Below, piece by piece: positions 1 to 7,130 of a stretch of 21,335 nt of DNA. Under the pieces are notes generated by a model, which saw only the letters and a program-made list of their open reading frames with translations, did no database searches and was not told the DNA's origin. The position numbers and the translations under genes are program-made. The stretch's first letter is position 1. The number at the start of each line of letters is the position of its first letter. This stretch comes from Candidatus Sordicultor fermentans (GTDB lineage Bacteria > Atribacterota > Atribacteria > Atribacterales > Caldatribacteriaceae): the NCBI GenBank assembly GCA_002385475.1, contig DGDO01000033.1, positions 1 through 21,335 of the forward strand, given 5' to 3'.

Positions 1-19
1 AGATGTGTATAAGAGACAG
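1..19 (+). other. Tn5/Nextera mosaic-end adapter (artefact)
   Basis: The first 19 bases match the Tn5 transposase mosaic-end sequence used in Nextera libraries, base for base. Read in the frame of the downstream IstB fragment they encode the hexapeptide MCIRDR, a familiar adapter-derived artefact in protein databases. This is residual library adapter at the contig edge, so genomic sequence begins at about base 20. Confidence 0.96.
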
Positions 20-209
20 GGTGATATCTGCATGCTATGAAAAACGCAGTATCATTATTACTACCAATCTGGAATTCAGCAAGTGGAATGGAATATTTTA
101 TGATGAGAGAATGACAGCCGCCATCATTGACCGTTTAATTCACCACAGTCATTTACTGGTCTTTTCTGGACCCAGTTACCGGTTGACTCATTCTACTATG
201 AATTGTTAA
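20..209 (+). pseudogene. istB: IS21-family IstB ATPase, C-terminal fragment (lineage A)
   Basis: About 62 residues are readable before a stop at 207-209. They resemble the C-terminal end of IstB, the AAA+ helper ATPase of IS21-family transposition. Visible family features are an ITTN strand followed by FSKW, then the run DER-TAAIIDRL-HHSH and a final SYRL near the natural C-terminus. The Walker motifs are absent because the contig starts inside the gene, so it is uncertain whether this is a truncation in the genome or only an assembly cut. The apparent start Met comes from the adapter and must be ignored. Direct repeats typical of an IS21 right end follow immediately. Confidence 0.75.
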
Positions 210-221
210 TTCTGGAATTAA

Positions 222-275
222 GGGTGCTGCAAAAATTAACTTCCGGAATGCTGCAAATTCATATTGCCAAATACA
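222..275 (+). repeat. IS21-type right-end repeats following fragment A
   Basis: TGCTGCAAA occurs at 225-233 and again at 249-257, a 24-base period. The units are followed by TTCCGG and TTGCC respectively. IS21-family elements carry short tandem transposase-binding repeats of this style inside their ends and usually terminate in CA; a CA lies at 274-275. The exact end of the element is inferred. Confidence 0.45.
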
Positions 276-360
276 TAGAGCTGCGTCATACTTCTTTCGG
301 ATGTCACCCATTTTCTTATCTTTCTCCTTTCCATTTTACAGGTTAACACCACCTTATTAC

Positions 361-549
361 TCTGTCCAGTTTTCGGGGTCCATTATAAAATGGTATGACT
401 TATTCCCTGACCCTACTATAGCAGATGCAATTATGGACAGGGTTATTCATAACTCCTATATCCTGGCTCTTGATTCCCAAAAATCTATGCGGGAGGTGAT
501 GGCAGAAAAAACTCTAAAGAATCTTGAAAAAAATAACCCATTAGAATAG
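361..549 (+). pseudogene. istB: IS21-family IstB ATPase, C-terminal fragment (lineage B)
   Basis: The frame ending with the stop at 547-549 reads KWYDLFPDPTIADAIMDRVI, then HNSY, followed by a charged tail after SMRE. This is the C-terminal region of IstB, matching the usual pattern of W-x-x-L-x-DP-T-x-ADAI-x-DR plus a terminal S-MR. It is a different IstB subgroup from the fragment at 20-209, which has DER-TAA and SYRL instead, so it is not a duplication of it. Everything upstream of about 361, including the Walker motifs, is missing, so this is a relic with no function. An ATG at 301 opens the frame, but the first ~20 residues do not look like IstB. Confidence 0.7.
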
Positions 550-569
550 AATCAAATTTGTTGACAAGG

Positions 570-616
570 TGTCCGAATACTTCCGGTTTAGCTGTCCGAA
601 TAAGCCGGAATATACA
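570..616 (+). repeat. IS21-type right-end repeats following fragment B
   Basis: TGTCCGAATA occurs at 570-579 and 593-602, a 23-base period, each followed by a CCGG-containing tail. This lies 20-60 bases after the IstB stop, where an IS21-family right end carries its tandem transposase-binding repeats. A terminal CA at 615-616 is the likely element tip, because IS3-like coding sequence begins immediately beyond it on the other strand. The boundary is inferred. Confidence 0.5.
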
Positions 617-842
617 GTTTTCCCGGTGCCTCAGCCAAGAGTTTTCTTCTGTATACCCAGAAAGGATGAAGAGTCTTGATTTCTTTTATCTTCTCTATTA
701 TCTCTGCATCTTTTTCTTTAACTTTTCTTTCTGCTTTTTCAGTTGTCTGTTTTTTCCGAGATGCGTAATAACTGCTTCTTGCTATACCCAGAGCTTCACA
801 GGCAGCTTTAATTGTATACCCTTCCTTTTTCAGTTCTTCCAC
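617..842 (-). pseudogene. IS3-family OrfB transposase, N-terminal remnant
   Basis: The reading frame starts MEELKKEGYTIKAACEALGI and continues with SRSSYY-like residues and then HPFW-YRR. This is the helix-turn-helix and HPxxGYRR region at the start of IS3-family OrfB, the DDE transposase. Homology breaks after YRR at about 645. A shift of frame gives a few more plausible residues (WLRHREN) up to about 620, after which sequence resembling an IS21 end begins. The whole DDE catalytic core is missing. In many IS3 members OrfB is made by programmed -1 frameshifting from orfA; here both parts are dead. Confidence 0.65.
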
Positions 843-869
843 CGCTTCTACTTATCTCCCCAGGATCTC

Positions 870-1132
870 TTCCGTTTTTTTTAACATCTCAATTTGAATA
901 GACTTGCTTGCCGATTATCTTCTGCAATTTCTCTATTCTCCTCGTGCCTGGCTTCAGTTGAGCTTCTGCTGTTTAAAGCTTTAGTACCTCATCTGTGAAC
1001 TTATCCCGCCATTTGTAGTACGAATCTTAAGTATTTCCCGTTCTCTACAGATTTCTGCCCCTCCCTTTGTCCTTTGAGACCCTCTAACACTATGGCCACT
1101 TTTTCTTCTGCAGTCCATTTCCTTTGTTTCAC
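870..1132 (-). pseudogene. IS3-family OrfA, frameshifted remnant
   Basis: A GTG at 1130-1132 is preceded by AGGAGG with 7-base spacing and starts the reading KQRKWTAEEKVAIVLEGLKG, the standard IS3/IS2-type OrfA helix-turn-helix start. The frame is then lost. The next expected segments are visible only in other frames: AEICRE, then YYKWRDKFTDEVLKL, and finally a leucine-zipper-like stretch ending EMLKKTEEILG. At least two frameshifts separate these pieces. It was found by reading all three minus frames and is too broken to show as one open frame. Confidence 0.6.
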
Positions 1133-1363
1133 GCTTTTTCCTCCTCATAGGGGTTGCTCTCTATAACCTCGACATCTTTTATGGGTCTCGACATAATAAA
1201 CGTTTCTTAGTGAAGGCTACCATAGAGAATGATGATGTTCAAATACTTTGAGCTTTAGTAATAAAATCCTCGACTTTATTCCCGGTGAAACTGTAGTGAA
1301 AGAGATCTTTATCCTGTGATACACTTAAGGTACAAAGGAAGTCAGAGAAGATACTATAAACGA

Positions 1364-1411
1364 AAAACAATAAAAATAGAAGCTCAGGTATCACAGCATA
1401 AACCTGAGCTT
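1364..1411 (-). terminator. Intrinsic terminator of the sugar-catabolism genes
   Basis: AAGCTCAGGT at 1380-1389 is perfectly complementary to ACCTGAGCTT at 1402-1411, a 10-bp stem with a 12-base loop. On the minus strand the stem is followed by a T-rich stretch (CTATTTTTATTG). It lies about 50 bases after the stop of the minus-strand TIM-barrel gene, the right place to end that transcript. Confidence 0.75.
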
Positions 1412-1458
1412 CTTGCTTGACACAGGAAGAATAAATTAATAAATTTTGGCTTTTTTTT

Positions 1459-2223
1459 CTACCAGTTCTCCCTGATGAGTTCAATAGCTCGCTCTACGCC
1501 GGAATACTGGTCACCCTTACCTTCAAATTCTACCGATAGATATCCATCAAACCCTGCAGATTTTAAAATATTCAGACATTTCACAAAGTCAGAGATAGAT
1601 ATTGCGCTCTCTTCATCAAAATCATAAGTCTTAGCATGAGCTATTACTGCGTATTTTACCATCATCTCCAGTCCTTGGTAGCGTACCTCCGGTGAGAAAT
1701 TTCCAAAGTCGGGACAGGCTCTAAAGTTTTTATGCCCGACCTCCTCAAATAGCTTTACTATGTTATGAGGATCCGCTGATATTCCCCCGTGATTTTCCAG
1801 AAGTACCATAACCCCGATCTCCTCACCATATTCTGCCAATTTCCGATAGGAATCCACGGTTATAGATAGATCCACAACTCCCTGGTTCTGACTTCCGGTG
1901 TTAACTCTGACATTGGGAGAGTTGATATACGCTGCCACATCCATCCAACCTTTAATAATTTTGATGTCATGATTACGTTTCCGCTCATCCAGCTGAGATA
2001 TGTTTCCAGTATCGATGGGCATGTTTATAACCACCGACCCGGTAGCCTGTAGCCCGTTTATTATCTCATCAAGATATTTAGCATCCTGAGCCTGGAAATG
2101 CATCTGACAAAGTTCCACCGCTTCCACACCATAACGCTCTTTTACCACCCTGGGAAAATCCTTAAGAGGAAAATCTTTATTCACATGATCACGTAAACTC
2201 CACGAAGACACTGCCAGTTTCAT
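1459..2223 (-). CDS. Sugar phosphate isomerase/epimerase-like TIM barrel (xylose isomerase-like, AP_endonuc_2 superfamily)
   Basis: A 254-residue soluble protein starting MKLAVSSWSLRD. The beta-strand/helix periodicity and the placement of acidic and histidine residues match xylose-isomerase-like TIM barrels that bind one divalent metal. The probable ligands are Glu143 (LLEN), Asp172 (CPDFGNF), His196 (IAHAKTYDFDE) and Glu232 (SVEFEG). Such enzymes isomerise or epimerise sugars, keto-sugars or inositol derivatives, and some act as lyases; the substrate cannot be read from sequence. The ATG has a good ribosome site (GGAAAGGAG). The gene lies 22 bases after the Gfo/Idh/MocA gene, so the two are very likely co-transcribed and may act on the same intermediate. 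A terminator follows. IolE/IolH-like or 3-keto-glycoside-processing roles are possible alternatives. Confidence 0.85.
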   Translation of the reverse strand: MKLAVSSWSLRDHVNKDFPLKDFPRVVKERYGVEAVELCQMHFQAQDAKYLDEIINGLQATGSVVINMPIDTGNISQLDERKRNHDIKIIKGWMDVAAYINSPNVRVNTGSQNQGVVDLSITVDSYRKLAEYGEEIGVMVLLENHGGISADPHNIVKLFEEVGHKNFRACPDFGNFSPEVRYQGLEMMVKYAVIAHAKTYDFDEESAISISDFVKCLNILKSAGFDGYLSVEFEGKGDQYSGVERAIELIRENW

Positions 2224-2245
2224 CTCTCAAACTCCTTTCCGATTT

Positions 2246-3307
2246 TTAGTTTATTTTTATTTCTTCTTGCTGCTTTCCAGACTCATAAATAGCGTCGATT
2301 ACCTTTTGAACAATAAGCCCATGTTCACCAGAAGCCATGGGCTCTTTACCTTCTCTTATGCACTCTAAAAAGTGAAGAACTTCTTCTCTATAAATACCAC
2401 CTGGAGACTGAGGTTTAATCTGGGGTTTTATATCAGCAATTTTACCTCCAAATTCTCCAAAGAGAGTAAGTCCCTCTCGTGAGGTAATCTTTGCTCCCGC
2501 TTTATCCCCAAAAACCTGAACCCTATCATCATCCTGAGCGTTAAGTGCCCAGCTGCTTTCCATCCACAGAGCAGCCCCATTTTTGAATCGGACAAGGCTA
2601 ATAGCATACTCATCTACATCAAAAGGCCCACCAGGCACAGGTTCTCCCCACATATCCACATAAATATAAGGCTTGCGAGTGGCAATTTTATCAAAAGTAA
2701 AACCGCTCACGCTCACCGGTTCAGGATATCCCATAAGCCACATCCCCAGGTCTAAATAATGAACTCCTATATCAATCAGTGCTCCACCACCAGATTTGGC
2801 TTTAGTAGTAAACCAGCTCCCCATAGCCGGGATACCCCGTCTCCTCAAAATAACAGACTGAGCATGATATACTTCTCCCAGAAGACCTTCCTCTACCCAG
2901 GACTTAAGGGTTATAACTTCCGGCCGAAATCTGTAGGAAAAACCAATCATGAGAATTTTGCCATTCCTCTTTGCACAATCAACAATCTCATAAGCTTCTT
3001 TAGCATTCATAGCCATAGGTTTTTCCAAAAGCACATGTTTACCACTTTCTAAGGCAGCACAAGCAGCTCGATGGTGGAGAAAATTAGGTAAACATATACT
3101 CACCGCCTCAATCTCTGGATCTTCTAAAAGGTCTTCATAGTTAGTATAAGCTTTGGGAATTTCTAATCTCTTTTGTGCCTCAAAAAGGCGCTCAGAATTG
3201 GTATCAGCAATAGCCCATAGCTCTGCCTCAGGAACATCTCTATAGGCAAGAGCATGAACCACACCAATATTACCTGCTCCAATCACTCCTACTTTGATTT
3301 TAGCCAT
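2246..3307 (-). CDS. Gfo/Idh/MocA-family NAD(P)-dependent oxidoreductase
   Basis: A 353-residue cytoplasmic protein. Residues 5-15 contain the Rossmann motif VGVIGAGNIG, with Asp35 (IADTN) likely contacting the cofactor ribose. EKP at 95-97 is the family signature with catalytic Lys96. GGGALIDIGVHYLD at 173-186 is the second family motif, with His183 as a likely catalytic residue. Family members oxidise or reduce a hydroxyl of sugars, inositols or glycosides using NAD(P). An AGGAGG ribosome site precedes the ATG. It lies downstream of a GH1 gene in the same direction and 22 bases ahead of the TIM-barrel gene. Together this suggests dehydrogenation of a sugar or polyol freed by the glycosidase, or C3 oxidation of a glycoside. 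Inositol 2-dehydrogenase is an alternative but cannot be distinguished here. Confidence 0.88.
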   Translation of the reverse strand: MAKIKVGVIGAGNIGVVHALAYRDVPEAELWAIADTNSERLFEAQKRLEIPKAYTNYEDLLEDPEIEAVSICLPNFLHHRAACAALESGKHVLLEKPMAMNAKEAYEIVDCAKRNGKILMIGFSYRFRPEVITLKSWVEEGLLGEVYHAQSVILRRRGIPAMGSWFTTKAKSGGGALIDIGVHYLDLGMWLMGYPEPVSVSGFTFDKIATRKPYIYVDMWGEPVPGGPFDVDEYAISLVRFKNGAALWMESSWALNAQDDDRVQVFGDKAGAKITSREGLTLFGEFGGKIADIKPQIKPQSPGGIYREEVLHFLECIREGKEPMASGEHGLIVQKVIDAIYESGKQQEEIKIN

Positions 3308-3632
3308 TGTTTCTCCTCCTTGCTCGTTTCTGTTTTGTTGTTCAAAAGCTCAAGACAAACTATATCCTCCTCTATAAAGGCAGGCCGGTAAAGCCTCTTT
3401 GATTCTCCTTCCTGATTTCCATATAAATCTTTTCTTCCCGGGAGAAAGGCAAAGTACAAGTTAAGTTCCCTTAAATAGCTCCTCCTCCTTTGCTTCTTTA
3501 GTTTTTGCGAGGAATACCATGACATCCTCTGAAAGATCTATATTTTAAACAGAGCTAAAACTGACTTTACCCCGAGAAATCTTGTAACTCTCCCTCGCAA
3601 TGCAGCGCAGAAGAGATAAGATGAGGATAACT
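3308..3632. other. Non-coding gap between GH1 and the Gfo/Idh gene
   Basis: This is 325 bases inside an otherwise co-directional cluster. The only frame of note (minus, 3289-3525, 78 codons, Arg/Lys/Leu-rich) overlaps the next gene and resembles no family I know. Several purine-rich, AGGAGG-like stretches occur on the minus strand but without well-placed start codons, other than the one serving the gene that starts at 3307. I see no convincing hairpin terminator or consensus promoter. It may hold a weak internal promoter or a decayed short gene. Confidence 0.5.
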
Positions 3633-4964
3633 TTACTCGATAGAATTACTTTTTATTACCTCAGAATACCAATAACCGCTGTCTTTTATTATCCTTTTTT
3701 GAGTCTCATAATCCACGTATACTATTCCAAACCTCTTCGAGTATCCCAAAGCCCACTCAAAGTTATCCAGTAGCGACCACACGAAGTATCCTTTTAATCT
3801 AACCCCGTCTTCTATTGCTCTCAAAGCCTGACTAAAATGCTCTTTTAAATAGTTGATTCTTCTTTCATCGTGCACTTTTCCGTTTTCTATTTTGTCTTCA
3901 AATGCTGCTCCATTTTCTGTCACAAAAACTTCTGCAGGGTCGTATTCACTTTGAACTCCTTTTAATATCTTATAAAAACCCTCTGGATATATCTCCCAAC
4001 CCATTTCTGTTTTAGGTAGTCCTCTTTCTACCGCTTTTCCTCCCAGTGGAGATTGAGGGTCTGCCTGGATTAAGTCACCAGAATAATAATTTATCCCCAC
4101 AAAATCTATGGGTTCTTTTATTTCTGTCATATCTTTTTCGTAATGGGAGGGTAAAAATTCTTTCGCCACTTCCCGGATCTTTTCTGGATAATCTCCCTTA
4201 TATATGGGGTGTAAAAATAGCGGATAGTTGGTCCACTCATGAGAAAATTGGGCAGCTTCCTTATCCTCTTGTGAGTCACTGGCCGGGTCATGAGAACTAT
4301 TAGATAGCGTTATGCCAATTTTCCCTCCTCTCGTTTCTTCTCTAAACGCTCTAACTGCTTTAGAGTGAGCTCTTAGTTGATTATGGGTAGCTAAAAACGC
4401 TGCATATAAATCTTTCATACCCGGAGCATGTCTTCCCTCATAGTAACCCACAAAAGCGGCTACCCAGGGCTCATTTAACGTTATCCAGTTTTTTACTCTA
4501 TCTCCTAACCTCTGGAACATAAAATCAGCGTAATCTGCATACCAGCAAGCTATATCTCTATTAGCCCATCCCCCCAAATCCTGGAGAGCTGCAGGTAAAT
4601 CCCAGTGGTATAGGGTAACAAATGGAGTTATTCCAGCATTCAATAGTTCGTCTACTAACCTGCTATAAAAATCCACCCCCTTTTCATTTATTTTCCCTTT
4701 GCCATAAGGAAAAATCCTCGGCCAGGCCATAGAAAACCGGTATCCTTTCAAGCCCAGTTCTTTCATTATAGCTACATCTTCCCGATATCTACGGTAATGG
4801 TCATCAGCTATATCTCCAGTATCTCCGTTTAAAATATTGCCGGGGGTGTGAGAAAACCTGTGCCATATTGATGGCCCTGCACCATCAGCAAGGGGTGATC
4901 CCTCGATCTGGTATGATGCTGTTGCCGCTCCCCATATAAATCCTTCTGGAAATGATTTTGCCAC
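3633..4964 (-). CDS. bglA: GH1 beta-glucosidase (cytoplasmic)
   Basis: A 443-residue family 1 glycoside hydrolase of the usual length, hydrolysing non-reducing beta-linked glucose or galactose from short oligosaccharides. The N-terminal signature FIWGAATASYQIEG is at 9-22. The acid/base is Glu165 in TLNEP and the nucleophile is Glu350 in VTENG. The sugar-contact segment WSLLDNFEWALGYSKRFG at 396-413 includes Glu403 (FEW), as in enzymes for unphosphorylated sugars. The Ser/Lys/Tyr phosphate pocket of 6-phospho-beta-glucosidases is not seen, which fits the ABC rather than PTS uptake next door. There is no signal peptide. The start codon is GTG at 4962-4964, preceded by AGGAGG about 8 bases upstream. 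It probably hydrolyses what the upstream importer delivers. Confidence 0.95.
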   Translation of the reverse strand: MAKSFPEGFIWGAATASYQIEGSPLADGAGPSIWHRFSHTPGNILNGDTGDIADDHYRRYREDVAIMKELGLKGYRFSMAWPRIFPYGKGKINEKGVDFYSRLVDELLNAGITPFVTLYHWDLPAALQDLGGWANRDIACWYADYADFMFQRLGDRVKNWITLNEPWVAAFVGYYEGRHAPGMKDLYAAFLATHNQLRAHSKAVRAFREETRGGKIGITLSNSSHDPASDSQEDKEAAQFSHEWTNYPLFLHPIYKGDYPEKIREVAKEFLPSHYEKDMTEIKEPIDFVGINYYSGDLIQADPQSPLGGKAVERGLPKTEMGWEIYPEGFYKILKGVQSEYDPAEVFVTENGAAFEDKIENGKVHDERRINYLKEHFSQALRAIEDGVRLKGYFVWSLLDNFEWALGYSKRFGIVYVDYETQKRIIKDSGYWYSEVIKSNSIE

Positions 4965-5315
4965 TGAATATTTCCTCCTTTTTTATATAATCAATAAAAT
5001 CCTACCCTTGACCTTATGAAATCTATTTTTTCAACCCCTCTTCCGCCTTTGTAAGAGCTTTTTTTCCTGTCTTTGAGAGAAGCTCTTTTTTAGTTGTTGC
5101 AAAAAGCGTAGCCCCGTGGCAATCTCTCCTTTGACAAGTCTGAATAAATTTTAAAAGATAGATTACCACACAAACAAGCAGATTGACTTGCAATGAACCC
5201 CCGGGATTGCCACAGAAAGGGATATGTAATCCTTACAGTTACATTATAAAAATACAAGAAACAATCAGAACAAAAGTGAAGTAACTGCATTCTTTCCTCC
5301 CTCATATACTGCGCC
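4965..5315. other. Non-coding gap between the ABC ATPase gene and GH1
   Basis: These 351 bases contain two inverted repeats. GTGGCAATC at 5116-5124 pairs with GATTGCCAC at 5205-5213, about 80 bases apart. AAGAGCTT at 5053-5060 pairs with AAGCTCTT at 5080-5087, but the T-rich tail is on the plus-strand side. The 71-codon minus frame here has no family resemblance. A processing site, decayed repeat or weak internal promoter for GH1 is possible, but no consensus promoter is convincing. Confidence 0.5.
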
Positions 5316-6116
5316 TTATTCTAATAGCCACTCCTCGGATAATTTAGGAACGTCAGCTATTAGCTGCTTCGTATAGGGATGATCAGGTTCAGATATTATT
5401 TTATCAGCCTCTCCTTCTTCTACAATTTTTCCTTCATGCATAATCAATAATCTTTCGCTCACATAGTACGCCAGACCTAAATCATGAGTAACAAACATTA
5501 TTGTCGTACCTTCCGTATCTCTTAAGTCCAACAATAACTCCAGTATCCCTGACCTCAAGTTAGCATCTATCATAGAAGTGGGTTCATCAGCTATCAAAAG
5601 CTCGGGCTTTATGAGATGAGCTCTGGCTATCATTACTCTCTGTCTTTGTCCTCCACTGAGTTCAAAAGGAAATTTATCTGCCACTTCATCCGGTCTAAAA
5701 TTCACTGCTTCTAAAGATTCACACACCATTCTCCATTTCTCTTCTTTAGTAAATTTATTGTCAAACAGTTTGAAAGCGTCTAACAATACTTTTTTAACTG
5801 GCGAAAATATATTAAAAGAAGCATAAGGATCTTGAAATATAGCCTGCACTTTCCTCCAGTAGGCCTTTTTCTCTTTTCCTTCAATATTGGTAACATCTTG
5901 ACCCTCGAATATTATTTTCCCTGCAGTCGGTTTTAAAAGTCTGAGAAGCATCCTGGCAAGAGTGGTCTTTCCGCTTCCACTTTGTCCCACTAAAGAAATA
6001 ACTTCCTTCTTTTTTATGGAAATGCTAACGTCGTCTACTGCTTTTATAGCTTTTTTGCCACTCCCAAAAACTTTTGTTAAATTTTCCGTTTTTATTATTT
6101 CATCATTGCTGGACAT
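5316..6116 (-). CDS. Oligopeptide/oligosaccharide ABC importer ATPase (DppF/OppF type)
   Basis: A 266-residue nucleotide-binding subunit. Walker A is GQSGSGKTT at 44-52, with catalytic-site Lys50. The signature LSGGQ is at 153-157 and Walker B with the catalytic Glu is LLIADE at 173-178. It would hydrolyse ATP together with the OppD-like partner to power import through the two permeases. It ends soon after the HPYTKQL segment, and so lacks the longer cysteine-containing C-terminal domain carried by its partner. Its ATG overlaps the end of the upstream ATPase gene by 14 bases, indicating translational coupling. Family knowledge alone would say peptides, but context (GH1 and sugar enzymes) favours oligosaccharides, as shown for several Thermotoga systems of this type. 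Confidence 0.9.
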   Translation of the reverse strand: MSSNDEIIKTENLTKVFGSGKKAIKAVDDVSISIKKKEVISLVGQSGSGKTTLARMLLRLLKPTAGKIIFEGQDVTNIEGKEKKAYWRKVQAIFQDPYASFNIFSPVKKVLLDAFKLFDNKFTKEEKWRMVCESLEAVNFRPDEVADKFPFELSGGQRQRVMIARAHLIKPELLIADEPTSMIDANLRSGILELLLDLRDTEGTTIMFVTHDLGLAYYVSERLLIMHEGKIVEEGEADKIISEPDHPYTKQLIADVPKLSEEWLLE

Positions 6117-7128
6117 GAGGTACCACTTCCTCTTTTGCCTTGATATGGTCCACCCTTATACATCTCACTTTTCTACTATCAAACTCCACCATGCCTATGG
6201 TTCTTTTTCTACAATCTTCTATTGCTAAATAACATCTATCAGCGAATCTACACCCCTTTATCGGTTTTCTCAAATCAGGAGGAGATCCTGGCAAGCTAGG
6301 AAGCTTTTTACCTTTTATTCCTACCTCCGGTACCAATATAGATTGCATTAAAGCCTGAGAATAAGGATGAATAGGATTAAATATTATACCTTCAGTTTCC
6401 CCTATTTCCACAAACTCTCCAGCATACATTACTGCTATTCTGTCACATACGTGCCTCAATATAGGCAATTCGTGAGTTATAAATATCACACTTTTAACTA
6501 TCCCTTCATCAAAAAGCTCTTTTATCAATTTTATTACAATCTTTTGGGAGGTTACATCCAGAGCAGAAGTGGGCTCATCCGCCACTACCACTTTAGGATT
6601 CATAAGCGTGGACACCGCTATCACTACTCTCTGCTTCATGCCTCCGCTTAGCTCCAGAGGATAGAGGTCTATCACCCAGGGAGGCAGAGAAAGCGATTCA
6701 AACCTTTCCGTAGTTAAATCTAAAACTTTCTTTTTGCTCATACGAGGATCGTGCTCTTTTAAAAGGTCTATAACAAAGTTTTTAATTTTTAAAGTGGGAT
6801 TCAGTGCATTCATGGCGCTCTGAGGTATATAGGAATATTTTCTCCCCAGTATTTTTTTTCTCAACTCTTCTTCTTTTTTGCCTATTATGTTCTCGCCATC
6901 CAGAAACACCGAACCACTTTCATAAGTCAGGGGAGGTAAAAAAAGACCGGACATAGCCATAGCCAGTGTTGATTTGCCGCAACCCGATTCACCCGCTATG
7001 CCTAATATCTCCCCTTCCATCAAGTTAAACGAAATATTATCAACTGCTCTGATGCGCTCTCCTGACCTTGTTTTATAATATGCTCTGAGGCCATCTACTT
7101 TTAGCATTATTTTCCTGGATTCTTCCAC
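6103..7128 (-). CDS. Oligopeptide/oligosaccharide ABC importer ATPase (DppD/OppD type)
   Basis: A 341-residue ATPase. Walker A is GESGCGKST at 46-54, the signature LSGGM at 160-164, and Walker B with the catalytic Glu is VVVADE at 180-185, followed by PTSALD. The C-terminal oligopeptide-transporter domain begins around NPIHPYSQAL (251-260). It carries four cysteines at 293, 299, 306 and 323 (C-x5-C-x6-C-x16-C), the arrangement associated with a [4Fe-4S] cluster in DppD-type subunits. The start codon is GTG at 7126-7128, with GAGGAGC 7 bases upstream. It lies 2 bases after the stop of the permease gene and overlaps the next ATPase gene by 14 bases, so it belongs to a tight operon. Confidence 0.92.
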   Translation of the reverse strand: MEESRKIMLKVDGLRAYYKTRSGERIRAVDNISFNLMEGEILGIAGESGCGKSTLAMAMSGLFLPPLTYESGSVFLDGENIIGKKEEELRKKILGRKYSYIPQSAMNALNPTLKIKNFVIDLLKEHDPRMSKKKVLDLTTERFESLSLPPWVIDLYPLELSGGMKQRVVIAVSTLMNPKVVVADEPTSALDVTSQKIVIKLIKELFDEGIVKSVIFITHELPILRHVCDRIAVMYAGEFVEIGETEGIIFNPIHPYSQALMQSILVPEVGIKGKKLPSLPGSPPDLRKPIKGCRFADRCYLAIEDCRKRTIGMVEFDSRKVRCIRVDHIKAKEEVVPHVQQ

Positions 7129-7130
7129 TT

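Larger units (their letters stand above)
617..1193 (-). mobile_element. Decayed IS3-family insertion sequence, 3'-truncated
   Basis: On the minus strand, pieces of orfA (from about 1132) and orfB (from about 842) lie in the correct IS3-family order, but both are interrupted by frameshifts. The orfB end is lost at about 617, where IS21-like end repeats begin. The orfA-side terminus probably lies near 1193, where a TG-starting sequence containing TGTCGAG is repeated 19 bases further in (plus-strand CTCGACA at 1168-1174 and 1187-1193). The element cannot encode a working transposase. Confidence 0.65.

Noticed and set aside
1239..1484. 81-codon minus-strand frame downstream of the TIM-barrel gene
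   Set aside because: It contains the intrinsic terminator hairpin and overlaps the end of a real gene; chance frame.
3289..3525. 78-codon minus-strand frame ahead of the Gfo/Idh gene
   Set aside because: It overlaps the downstream gene by 19 bases, is Arg/Lys/Leu-rich without domain features, and has no well-spaced ribosome site.
5053..5087. AAGAGCTT/AAGCTCTT hairpin as terminator of the ABC importer genes
   Set aside because: The T-tract is on the plus-strand side, whereas the genes are transcribed on the minus strand.
5129..5157. TTGACA with downstream AT-rich segment as a plus-strand promoter
   Set aside because: No gene lies downstream on that strand and the -10 match is poor.
5090..5305. 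71-codon minus-strand frame between the ABC ATPase and GH1 genes
   Set aside because: Cysteine- and phenylalanine-rich composition unlike the neighbours, and inverted repeats run through it; no family resemblance.
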